A stretch of DNA of 64,000 nucleotides, from NCBI GenBank assembly GCA_035295705.1, contig DATGIN010000015.1, forward strand, positions 1 to 64,000. The letters are read 5' to 3'. Below are positions 9,006-17,118 of the stretch, piece after piece. The stretch comes from Poindextera sp035295705. Lineage in GTDB: Bacteria > Pseudomonadota > Alphaproteobacteria > Caulobacterales > Caulobacteraceae. Within the stretch, counting starts at the first letter, position 1. Each line of letters starts with the position of its first letter. The notes beneath the pieces are model-generated. The model saw only the letters and a list, made by a program, of their open reading frames with translations. It did no database searches and was not told where the DNA came from. Made by a program: the position numbers and the translations under genes.

Positions 9006-10086
9006 CAAGGCGGACGACTTCCCGATCCACCAGACGCCGGAGCCGATCGCCTACGCCGGCACGGACCGCAACTTCTACGACCGCTATTTCTTCAACGCCT
9101 ACAATGCGGACGGCTCCTCGTATTTCGCCGCCGCGTTCGGGGTCTACCCGCACCTGAACGTCGCCGATGCGCACGTGGCGATGATCCGCGACGAGGTGGA
9201 GTACTGCGTGCACGCCTCGCGCATCCTCAACATGGAGCGCTTCGACCTCGAGGTGGGTCCGATCCGGATCGAGGTGCTGGAGCCGCTTCACCGCCTGAAA
9301 GTGTCGCTCGCACCGACCGACGCGTTGGCCTGCGAGGTGGTGTTCGAGAGCCGCGCCTTCCCGATCGAGGAGCCGCGCTTCATCCGCCGAAACGGGCCGC
9401 GCACCTTCATGGACTACACGCGCCTTACCCAGAACGGCCGCTACGCGGGCTGGATGGAGATCGACGGCAAGCGAGAAAGCTTCAGATCCGGCGCCATCGG
9501 CACCCGCGACCGTTCGTGGGGCATTCGTCCGGTCGGCGCAGCCGATCCCCAGCCGGTGGTCGGCTCGACGAACGCGCCCGGCTTCTTCTGGCAATGGACG
9601 CCGATGAACTTCGCCGACCGGAGCGTCTTCTTTCACTTCACCGCCGACGCCTCCGGCGTGCCCTGGAACACCCGCGCGGTGGTGGCGCCAGACGGGGCTG
9701 ACGCCCGCGGCCTGATCGAAATCGAGAAGGCTGAGATGGCGGTGACGCTGGCGGAGGGCACGCGGCACGCCAAGGCGGCGACACTGGTGATCCCGGCGCC
9801 GAACGAACCGGAGCTGCGCATCGACTTCCGGCCCAAGCAGACCTTCCTCATGCGCGGCATCGGCTACACCCACCCGAAGTGGGGGCACGGCCGCCTGCAC
9901 GGCGAGCTTGCGGTCGAGCGCGAGGACATACCCCTCGCCGGGCTGAACCCGAACGCCGTCGAGAACATGCACATCCAGGCGATCTCCGACCTCGTCCTCA
10001 GACAGGACGGACGGCCGGACCAGACCGGGGTCGGCGTCTTCGAACAGCTGGCGTTCGGCCCCTACCCGCCGCTCGGGCTCAGCTAG
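8998..10086 (+). CDS. Lipocalin-like (CrtC/AttH-type, DUF7064/7065-like) protein
   Basis: A 362-residue cytoplasmic protein rich in beta strands, with no signal peptide. The sequence pattern (RDRSWGIRPVG in the middle, FFWQWTPMNFAD after it) resembles the paired lipocalin-like barrels of hydroxyneurosporene synthase/AttH-type proteins. I think it falls in the DUF7064/DUF7065 group, often found with acyl-CoA and steroid catabolism genes, but this is a recollection, not a search. The ATG overlaps the acyl-CoA dehydrogenase by 8 bases, so it is the last gene of that operon. A role in binding or hydrating a hydrophobic substrate is plausible only. Confidence 0.7.
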   Translation: MLSKADDFPIHQTPEPIAYAGTDRNFYDRYFFNAYNADGSSYFAAAFGVYPHLNVADAHVAMIRDEVEYCVHASRILNMERFDLEVGPIRIEVLEPLHRLKVSLAPTDALACEVVFESRAFPIEEPRFIRRNGPRTFMDYTRLTQNGRYAGWMEIDGKRESFRSGAIGTRDRSWGIRPVGAADPQPVVGSTNAPGFFWQWTPMNFADRSVFFHFTADASGVPWNTRAVVAPDGADARGLIEIEKAEMAVTLAEGTRHAKAATLVIPAPNEPELRIDFRPKQTFLMRGIGYTHPKWGHGRLHGELAVEREDIPLAGLNPNAVENMHIQAISDLVLRQDGRPDQTGVGVFEQLAFGPYPPLGLS

Positions 10087-10155
10087 AAACGCGACCATTC
10101 CCTAGCGTCAGCAAGCGGCGTATCATTGCCCGCAAGGCGTTAGGAGGCCCTTCAG

Positions 10156-10731
10156 ATGTTCAGGATCGCCACTATAGCGAGCGTTTCGGCCGTTGCCGTC
10201 GCCGGCGCGGCCATGCTTGTCGCCGGCTCCGCGCGCGCCGCGGTGACCGTCTTCGGCTCGGGGTTCGCCGAACAATGCTTCCACATCGCGCGCGATGGCG
10301 GCGACATCTATGGCGGCATCGCCGACTGCAAGCGGGCGCTGGCCGAAGACATGCTGTCCGGCCGCGACCTGGCCGGCACCTATGTCAATCGCGCCGTGCT
10401 TTACATGGCGGTTGACGAATATGAGGCCGCGCGGCTCGACCTCGAGACCAGCATCAAGATCGACCCGGGTCTCGGCGAAGCCTGGGTCAACCTCGGTGCG
10501 CTGAAGGTCGCCCAGCACGAGTACGCGCAGGGCATCGCGGACATCGACAAGGGCTTGGCGCTCGGCCCGCAGGAACCCGAGAAGGCCTACTACAACCGCG
10601 CCCTGGCCGAGGAGGGCCAGGACGACGCGCAGGCCGCCTATTTCGACTACGTGAAGGCCTCGGAGCTGAAGCCGAGCTGGGGGCCCCCGCGCACGGAGCT
10701 CACCCGCTTCACCGTTCGCCCGGCGACCTAA
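10156..10731 (+). CDS. Secreted tetratricopeptide-repeat protein
   Basis: A 191-residue protein with a clear Sec signal peptide (hydrophobic run from about residue 8 to 24, ending AGSARA before AVTVFG), so it is exported to the periplasm. The mature part has three to four TPR units between residues about 70 and 175, with the usual pattern of Tyr/Ala at helix contacts (for example AYYNRALAEEG). TPR proteins scaffold protein complexes; the partner is unknown. A good ribosome site, TAGGAGG, precedes the ATG. It stands alone, between the acyl-CoA operon and the convergent carboxylesterase. Confidence 0.85.
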   Translation: MFRIATIASVSAVAVAGAAMLVAGSARAAVTVFGSGFAEQCFHIARDGGDIYGGIADCKRALAEDMLSGRDLAGTYVNRAVLYMAVDEYEAARLDLETSIKIDPGLGEAWVNLGALKVAQHEYAQGIADIDKGLALGPQEPEKAYYNRALAEEGQDDAQAAYFDYVKASELKPSWGPPRTELTRFTVRPAT

Positions 10732-10848
10732 ACCGAAGATACTTGCGTTATGGCGCCCTAGCGGGCCCAGGCGTCGTCGCCCGGTCGTGGGGTGGGAAGG
10801 CCTTCGGCTAGGAAGAAGGCGGCCTTGCGAGGCGCGCCCCGACCGGCC

Positions 10849-12507
10849 TTAGGAACGCGGCAGCGTTTCCGACCGCGCGCGACGGACGCGACCGGCGCCG
10901 GAACCGCGCCCGGGTGTTGGCGTCGCCGTGGCTCTCCCCTTGCGCGGGGTAGGGGCTGTGGCGGCGACGGCGGCGGCCGCGCTGCGCGCGCGAACCGCTG
11001 CGACCGCATCGAGCGGCGCGGCGTCCGGCGTCTTGCGCGCGACCGGGCCTTTGTTGGTGAACTCGAGCAGGCGGTCCTTCGCCGAATCGTAAGCAGGCCA
11101 CGACGGGCGACGACCGCCGTTCGGGTCGCCTGTCTGAGCGAAGGCGACCCAGTAAGCGCTGATGGTCTCGGCCGCCTTCTCGTCCATCTCGGCTGTCGGC
11201 CAAGTCGAGGCGGAGAGCGTGCGGAATACGTACTGGCGCTCGGACGCGTGCGGCGCGGCCTTGAACAGCGAGGCGGCCGCCTTCGAGAGAACCGAGAAGC
11301 GGTAGAGCCACGCCGGCGCGCCGGCGGCGGCGTGCAGCGCGCACAAACGTCTGGCCGGCTCGGCGAAGATGAAATCGCTGATGAACCGGTCCCTGAACGC
11401 GGACTCGCTCGGGTACGCGGCGGCGAGCTCCTTGCGCTCGGAGTCCGAAAGGCGCGCGCGGCGCTTCAGCGCGGACTCGAACGCGCGCTCGGGAATCGGG
11501 AATTCCAGGGCGTTCGAACCGGCCAGGTAGGGGACTTTCGCCTGCGCCGCGCCGGCGAACGCCGGCTCCACATCCATCGTGAGCAGCTTGCCGTCGATGA
11601 TCGGCCCCCAACCTTGGCTGACGTCGGGGTCGCCGTCGGCGAGGATGGTCGCGCCTGGAATCGCCCGCAACTCTTCCGGCGTCCTTGCCGCAAGCCCGAG
11701 GCCCTCGACAAAGGCCCGCCCAGCCTCCTCGGCTTGGTCGAGCGGCGCGGAGGTGTCACGCCCGGCGCCCGATTGGCTGATCGCCTTGTGGAACAGCCCC
11801 TCGGCCAGCGGCGAGATCATCAGCCGATTGACCGCCATGCCGCCGGCGGACTCGCCGAAGACGGTGACATTGGCGGAGTCGCCGCCGAACGCGGCGATAT
11901 TGCGCTGGACCCACTCGAGCGCGGCGAGCATGTCCATGAGCGCGTAGTTGCCTTTGAGCTCCTCGGGGTGCTCCGCGCCCAGCGCCGGATGGGCGAAGAA
12001 CCCTAGCCGGCCCAGCCGGTAGTTCACGCCGACGACCACAACGCCCTGGCGGGCGAGCCCCGAGCCGTCATAGAGCGCGGCTGTCGCCGAGCCGTTCACG
12101 AAGCCGCCGCCGTGGATCCAGACCATTACCGGCAGCAGCCGCCGGGTCCGCTCCGCCGGCGCCCAGACGTTCAGCGTCAGGCAGTCCTCGCTCATCGGCA
12201 GCGGCCCGACGCCGTTGTCGTCGGGCTTGTAGGCCTGCAACGCGATCGGCCCCATGCGGTCCGCGCGCCGCAGGCCCCGCCAGCCGGCGTGCCGCTGTGG
12301 AGGGCGCCATCTGAGCGGCCCTATCGGCGGAGCGGCGTACGGGACGCCTTTGAACGCGATGATATCGTCCTCGAGCACGCCCAGCAGGCGACCCTCGCCA
12401 ACCTCGACCTGCACGCTTGGCCGGCTCCGCCTGGCTGTCAGCATGAAGGCCGTCACGGCCGCCAGTCCCAGCGAGGCTGCCGCTATCGCGCCGGCGCGCT
12501 TGGCCAT
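10849..12507 (-). CDS. Type-B carboxylesterase/para-nitrobenzyl esterase family protein
   Basis: A 552-residue carboxylesterase of the cholinesterase family. The triad can be read as Ser220 in GESAGG, Glu335 in GSNALEF and His420 in KAAPHASE. The EDCLTLNVWAP box and the oxyanion hole HGGGF are intact. A single N-terminal hydrophobic helix (about residues 6-24, MLTARR after it) suggests membrane anchoring or export. The family fold normally ends near residue 505; the remaining ~45 residues are a basic Ala/Pro/Arg/Thr tail of low complexity, perhaps read-through into former intergenic DNA. Substrate unknown, probably an ester or carbamate. Monocistronic. Confidence 0.9.
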   Translation of the reverse strand: MAKRAGAIAAASLGLAAVTAFMLTARRSRPSVQVEVGEGRLLGVLEDDIIAFKGVPYAAPPIGPLRWRPPQRHAGWRGLRRADRMGPIALQAYKPDDNGVGPLPMSEDCLTLNVWAPAERTRRLLPVMVWIHGGGFVNGSATAALYDGSGLARQGVVVVGVNYRLGRLGFFAHPALGAEHPEELKGNYALMDMLAALEWVQRNIAAFGGDSANVTVFGESAGGMAVNRLMISPLAEGLFHKAISQSGAGRDTSAPLDQAEEAGRAFVEGLGLAARTPEELRAIPGATILADGDPDVSQGWGPIIDGKLLTMDVEPAFAGAAQAKVPYLAGSNALEFPIPERAFESALKRRARLSDSERKELAAAYPSESAFRDRFISDFIFAEPARRLCALHAAAGAPAWLYRFSVLSKAAASLFKAAPHASERQYVFRTLSASTWPTAEMDEKAAETISAYWVAFAQTGDPNGGRRPSWPAYDSAKDRLLEFTNKGPVARKTPDAAPLDAVAAVRARSAAAAVAATAPTPRKGRATATPTPGRGSGAGRVRRARSETLPRS

Positions 12508-12584
12508 GTTGTTCCGCTCCTCGAGCTAGGCCCCCAGCCCCTCAGGTGGTCCTGCCCTAGAACCTTTTGACCGAGGCTTAAAAC

Positions 12585-13358
12585 TCAAATGCCGGCGTAC
12601 CATTCGTAGCCGCGGTCCTCCCAGAAGCCGCCTTTCCCGCCCTGGATGCCATCCAGACGGTCGACGGCCTCGATCCCCATCACGAACTTTGCCTGCTTGT
12701 AGCCCAACTGCCGCTCGACTCTTAGCCGGATCGGCGCGCCGTGCCCGACCGGGAGCGGCTGGCCGTTCAGGGCGTACGCGAGGATCGTCTGCGGGTGGAA
12801 CGCGTCGACCAGGTCGATGCTCTCGTAGTAGGGCGAACCGGGTCCGCCGAGGTCGTCCGCGCAGTGGAACACGATGTAGCGTGCGCTCGGCCGAAGCCCA
12901 GCGGCCAACAACAGCGGACCAAGCCGCGCGCCGCTCCACTGCCCGATGGCGCTCCATCCTTCGACGCAGTCGTGGCGGGTGATCTGCGTTCGCGCGGCAA
13001 GCGCCTTGAGCTGGTCGAGCGACAGCGACAGCGGACGGGCGACGAGCCCCCCCACCGCGAGCCGATATGACGCGAAGTTGTCGGCAAGCAAGGCATGGTA
13101 GGCCGCGCCCCCCGGCTGGATCGAGCCGTTGAGCTTGAAGATCCGTGAGATCGCCGAAGCGGGAAACTCGCGCGCGAGCGGCTGGGCGGCCTCGAGCAGA
13201 CGTTGCGAACGATAGGTCAGGCCTTCGGCTGAGTTCAGAAGATCACGGTACGAAGGCGCGCGGGACAATCGGTCGCAACCGGCCAGCACCAGGCCGCCGA
13301 GACCGGCCGATGCGCCAGCGATGAGGCCGCGGCGGGAGACGGCAAGGCGGCTTTTCAT
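12585..13358 (-). CDS. Molybdopterin-dependent oxidoreductase, Tat lipoprotein (sulfite-oxidase/MsrP-like)
   Basis: A 257-residue protein of the sulfite oxidase-type Mo-cofactor fold. The N-terminus has a twin-arginine signal (SRRGLIAGA) followed by a hydrophobic stretch and a lipobox-like VLAGC at about residue 28. It is therefore predicted to be folded in the cytoplasm, exported by Tat and perhaps lipid-anchored. The Mo-ligand Cys is in TRHDCVEGWS, and the C-terminal HGAPIRLRVERQLGYKQAKF stretch is typical of YedY/MsrP-like proteins. The next gene upstream encodes a four-haem-His cytochrome b, so electrons probably pass between quinol and this periplasmic enzyme. Substrate unknown. Confidence 0.9.
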   Translation of the reverse strand: MKSRLAVSRRGLIAGASAGLGGLVLAGCDRLSRAPSYRDLLNSAEGLTYRSQRLLEAAQPLAREFPASAISRIFKLNGSIQPGGAAYHALLADNFASYRLAVGGLVARPLSLSLDQLKALAARTQITRHDCVEGWSAIGQWSGARLGPLLLAAGLRPSARYIVFHCADDLGGPGSPYYESIDLVDAFHPQTILAYALNGQPLPVGHGAPIRLRVERQLGYKQAKFVMGIEAVDRLDGIQGGKGGFWEDRGYEWYAGI

Positions 13359-13361
13359 GCT

Positions 13362-14222
13362 TCAGTCCCCCGGCACGACATAGCGGCCCGTGATCATCGA
13401 GCGGACCTCGTTGACCACGCCGGCCAGGAAAACCTCGACCACGTGCACCAGGACGAACAGCACGATCAGGTTGGCGCTGACGAAGTGAATCGTGCGCGCC
13501 GACTGGCGCCCGCCGAACAGGTCGAGCAGCCAAGGCGCCACCGAGTCCATTCCTGGCGACATGGTCAGGCCGGTCGCCAGCATCAGCGGCAACAAGACGA
13601 AGATCACCACCAGGTAGGTGAGCTTCTGCAGCACGTTGTATCGCTTCGCTTCGGCGCCCGTCGGATGCTTCAGCCGGATGTGGTCCCAGACGCTGCGGAG
13701 GATGTGCCGCGGCGTGATCTGGTCCCGATCCGGCGCGACGTCTCGGCGGAAGTGCCCGCTCAGAAAGCCGAACGCCAGGTAGATCAACCCGTTGATGACG
13801 AAGGCCCACGCCATGAAAAAGTGCCACCGCCGACCCGTCGCCAGGTCGCGGTAGCTGGGGATGGTCAGCCAGCCCGGAAAACCCTGCACGACCGTAGCGC
13901 CGTGATACTGCGAGACGCCGAACACGCCGGTCGTGTCGATCGTCAGCCCGCCCAGCGAGGTCGTCCCCGCCAGCTGCCCGTTCGGTCGGGCGTGGGCGCT
14001 CATCTGGAAGATCGGCGTATCGGCATCGGCGCCGGCGGCGCCCCAATAGAGGCGGCTGTGCGCATTGAAGATCTGCGCCCCGCTCATGAGCAGCAGGCTG
14101 ATGAGGAGGACGTTGATCCAGTGCGTGACCCGCACCACCAAGCTGTGGCGATAGATGACCTCGCGGCGGCGGGCCTTCTCTGCCGCTGGGGCCGACTGCG
14201 GAGCCGTCTCGCTGGCTGACAT
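13362..14222 (-). CDS. Cytochrome b/b6 domain membrane protein, partner of the Mo oxidoreductase
   Basis: A 286-residue integral membrane protein of the Ni-Fe-hydrogenase/formate-dehydrogenase type di-haem cytochrome b family. There are four main hydrophobic helices (about 30-50, 130-155, 200-222 and 248-270). Candidate haem ligands are His in VTHWIN, RRWHFF, TIHFVS and VLVHVVE. It sits three bases upstream of the Mo-enzyme gene in the same direction, the standard pairing of a quinol-linked membrane anchor and a periplasmic Mo subunit. The periplasmic loop between helices 1 and 2 is longer than usual (about residues 52-128). Confidence 0.9.
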   Translation of the reverse strand: MSASETAPQSAPAAEKARRREVIYRHSLVVRVTHWINVLLISLLLMSGAQIFNAHSRLYWGAAGADADTPIFQMSAHARPNGQLAGTTSLGGLTIDTTGVFGVSQYHGATVVQGFPGWLTIPSYRDLATGRRWHFFMAWAFVINGLIYLAFGFLSGHFRRDVAPDRDQITPRHILRSVWDHIRLKHPTGAEAKRYNVLQKLTYLVVIFVLLPLMLATGLTMSPGMDSVAPWLLDLFGGRQSARTIHFVSANLIVLFVLVHVVEVFLAGVVNEVRSMITGRYVVPGD

Positions 14223-14388
14223 CCCGTTCCTCGCCTCCCCTGGCGTGCGGCAATCTAGTCCGCGTTGGCGGTGTTCGTCACCGCTGCAGCAGCTTGGTTA
14301 CGAAGCCGGTAGGCGCCCGGATTAATCGTCTCGCAAGAAACGACGGCGCAGGCTCCGCGGTGAACGTATCGCTGGGGTGGCGAGACCG

Positions 14389-15915
14389 ATGACGGAGGCG
14401 CTCGACTACGCGGTGGCGCAAGCGCCGGCGCGTGAAGCCGACTGGCCACAATCCGAACTGCCGCCCGTTGAGGTCTTGCTCTCCGGGGGTGGCGATGCGC
14501 GCGTGCTGCGCGACCCGGCGACGGGCCGCAACCAGTACGGTTGCGCGTTCGCGCCCGAGGACGGGATAGCAGACTTCGCCTCCTCGACGGCCTCGACCAT
14601 CTCGCCGCTCGGCTATGCGGCGGCCTCGGCATTGCGTGAGCGGCTCGCCGCCAGCGGCGATGGTGCGGCTGCTTACGCGCGCGAGGTCGGCCGGCTGCGG
14701 CACCACCTCGTCCGGCTCTGCGGTCTTTCGACCGTGGCCGATCTCGAGGTGATCTTCGCCGCGTCGGGCACCGATCTGCACCTGCTCGGCGCGGCGCTGG
14801 TCGGCGGCTCGCCCGAGCGCCCGGTGCTCTGCCTCGGGGTCGAGCCCGAGGAGACGGGAAGCGGCGTGCCTGACGCGCTCGCCGGGCGGCACGTCTCGAC
14901 GATCACGCCGCTGGGCGAAGCGGTGGACAAGGGCGGCCAGCTCGGAATCTTCGGCGAATACCAGGCGGTCCGGGCGCGCGACCGCGAAGGCCGGATGCGC
15001 CCCGGCGCCGACATCGAAGCCGAGCTCGACGCGGCGTTGCTCGCCGCGTCGCGCGCCGGTCGCCGCGCGCTCCTGATCGTCACCGACGTCTCCAAGACCG
15101 GCCTCATCTCGCCGAGCGGGGAGTCGGCCCTGGCGCTGATGCGGCGTTTTCCGCGCACGCTGGAGGTCATGGTCGACGCCTGCCAATTCCGGCTCTCGCC
15201 CGAGAGTCTCAGGGCGTATTTGCAGCAGGGTTTCATGGTCGCCCTGACCGGCTCGAAGTTCCTCACCGGACCGACCTTTTCCGGCGCGCTTCTGGTCCCC
15301 GGCGATGTCGCCGAGCGGCTGCGGAGCCGGCTGTTGCCCAAAGGGCTCGGCGCCTACTCGGCGCGGGGCGACTGGCCGCAAGGTTGGGTCGCTGGCGCAA
15401 GCCTGCCCGAGGCCGCGAACCTCGGGCTCGTACTGCGCTGGGAGGCGGCTCTGGCCGAGCTCGCGGCGTTCCGCTCGCTGCCGGCGGCCGAAGTCGAAGG
15501 CTTCATGCGGACTTTCGCGCGCGTGGTGCGCCAGCGCCTGGCCGACGATCCAGCGTTCGAGATGCTGCCGACGCGGCGGCTCGATCGCGGTGCGGTGGGC
15601 GCCTTCACCAGCTGGGACCGCAGCCCGACCATCTTCCCCTTCTTGCTGCGTCACGCCTCGCGCGGGCGTTATGGCTACCTGAGCGTGGCCGAGACGGCGG
15701 CGATCCAGCAGGGCCTGGCGCAGGTCGGGCGCACGCGACTCGGCCAGCCGGTCGCCTGCGGCGAGCGCGATGGCGCGCCGGTGACGGCGCTTCGCTTATG
15801 CAACAGCGCCCGCCTGGTGACCGAAGCGCTGAAGCGCGGCGGCGATCCGGCGGTTGTGCTGTCGCGCGCCCTGTCGGCGCTCGACAAGGTCTCGCGGGCG
15901 GTCGACGAAATCTGA
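14389..15915 (+). CDS. PLP-dependent enzyme, aminotransferase class V-like fold, function unknown
   Basis: A 508-residue protein of fold type I PLP enzymes. The Schiff-base Lys is most likely Lys290 in ALTGSKFLTGP, and the PLP-nitrogen Asp is Asp263 in MVDACQF. The SGTDL near residue 127 marks the phosphate-binding turn. Overall it resembles cysteine desulfurase/selenocysteine lyase-like proteins but is longer, and I cannot name a substrate. An in-frame GTG lies four codons upstream; the ATG is preferred by spacing to GGGGTGGCG. It ends 18 bases from the convergent ATP-grasp gene, next to a PLP decarboxylase and exporter, suggesting an amino-acid-derived product pathway. Confidence 0.75.
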   Translation: MTEALDYAVAQAPAREADWPQSELPPVEVLLSGGGDARVLRDPATGRNQYGCAFAPEDGIADFASSTASTISPLGYAAASALRERLAASGDGAAAYAREVGRLRHHLVRLCGLSTVADLEVIFAASGTDLHLLGAALVGGSPERPVLCLGVEPEETGSGVPDALAGRHVSTITPLGEAVDKGGQLGIFGEYQAVRARDREGRMRPGADIEAELDAALLAASRAGRRALLIVTDVSKTGLISPSGESALALMRRFPRTLEVMVDACQFRLSPESLRAYLQQGFMVALTGSKFLTGPTFSGALLVPGDVAERLRSRLLPKGLGAYSARGDWPQGWVAGASLPEAANLGLVLRWEAALAELAAFRSLPAAEVEGFMRTFARVVRQRLADDPAFEMLPTRRLDRGAVGAFTSWDRSPTIFPFLLRHASRGRYGYLSVAETAAIQQGLAQVGRTRLGQPVACGERDGAPVTALRLCNSARLVTEALKRGGDPAVVLSRALSALDKVSRAVDEI

Positions 15916-15933
15916 CCCCTTGAGCGGCTCGGC

Positions 15934-17118
15934 TCAGGCCGCGGCGCGCAGCATCGCCTCGAACGCCGCAAACAATTTGCGCATGGGCGCGGCCTTGTAG
16001 GCGAAGAGGTCCGGCGGATCCATCGCGTGTACGATCATGGCGGTGTCCGCCTCGAACAGCAGCAGGCGCCCGTCCGCAAGCTCGGCGCAGTCGATCGCCG
16101 CGTAGTCGAGGCGCAGGCTGGCGTTGAGAGCGGCGAACGCGTCGGCGTGGCGCACCGCGAAGTCCTCGTCGAAGTCCGCCATCAACGCCGCCTCTTCGGC
16201 GCGCCGCTCGGGACGCTCGGCCATGCCAGCGCTCAGATAGTGCACCATCCAATGCTCGGAGACGGCAAGGTGGCAGACGAACGGCCGGCCGCCGATGAGC
16301 GCGATGCGCTGCTTGCGGAAGAGGCCGTCCTTCCCCGCATAGTCGATGAACGGACAGACGTAGAAGGCGGCCTCCGGCTGGTCCGCCAGGTAGCCGAGGA
16401 CTTCGGCGGCGGCGTCCAGGCGCGCGAGCCCGGCGCCGGCGTGCGACGCTAGAGGACGGACCAGGAGCGGAAATCCGAAAGGCGGGCGGCGCCCGTCGAT
16501 CCATCCCTGCAGCTCGGCGCGGCCGAGGCGAGCCACGCTCGGCGAATAGACGGCCGGCGAGCCCGCGAGGCCCGCGCTGACCCGATCGCGGCTGAGAGCG
16601 CGGATGCGCTGCGGGTCGCCATTCACCAGGGGCCCCGGCCAGCGCGCGAGCTGCGGCGCGAGCGCGTCGAGCAGAGGCGCGTTCGCCTCCGACTCGCCGA
16701 TAGCGAGGAAGGCGACATCGTGCGGTGGGACCTCGGGCAACCGCCCGTCCGGCGCGACGAAGAGGCTGATCAGGTCGATCGCCGCATCCTCGAGCAGGAA
16801 GTCGAGCGGCGTGTTGGCCATTAGGTCGCCCGCGGCGACGATGGCCAGCAAGCGAAGGCTCGCCGGCGCGCGCGCCGGGCGCACATAGGCCCGCTGCATG
16901 CCGAGCGACTCGGCCTGCATGGCAAGGCCGGCTTCCAGCTGGCCGCTCATGAGCAGCATGGTCGCGATATCCATGCGCGCGCCCGCATCGTCAGGGTACG
17001 TCTGGGCGCGCTCCTTGAGCCGCTCGAACACCGGCTCGAGGGGGCGGCCCTCGAACACCATGCGCGCGAAAGCCGCCGGGCCGATCGTCCGCGCCGGCTG
17101 CACGGAGGTTTCGATCAC
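15934..17118 (-). CDS. ATP-grasp/RimK-like protein with N-terminal TPR-like segment
   Basis: A 394-residue protein. The first ~80 residues contain a TPR-like helical pair. The remainder looks like an ATP-grasp fold: PFGFPLLVRPLASHAGAGLAR is a lysine-poor version of the ATP-binding strand-loop, VCPFIDYAGKDGLFRKQRI sits in the central part, and DYAAIDCAELADGRLLLFEADTAMI matches the C-terminal Mg/ATP core with an acidic ligand. ATP-grasp enzymes form carboxylate-amine bonds through acyl phosphates; substrate unknown. The ATG overlaps the decarboxylase stop by 4 bases, so the two are translationally coupled. Confidence 0.7.
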   Translation of the reverse strand: MIETSVQPARTIGPAAFARMVFEGRPLEPVFERLKERAQTYPDDAGARMDIATMLLMSGQLEAGLAMQAESLGMQRAYVRPARAPASLRLLAIVAAGDLMANTPLDFLLEDAAIDLISLFVAPDGRLPEVPPHDVAFLAIGESEANAPLLDALAPQLARWPGPLVNGDPQRIRALSRDRVSAGLAGSPAVYSPSVARLGRAELQGWIDGRRPPFGFPLLVRPLASHAGAGLARLDAAAEVLGYLADQPEAAFYVCPFIDYAGKDGLFRKQRIALIGGRPFVCHLAVSEHWMVHYLSAGMAERPERRAEEAALMADFDEDFAVRHADAFAALNASLRLDYAAIDCAELADGRLLLFEADTAMIVHAMDPPDLFAYKAAPMRKLFAAFEAMLRAAA

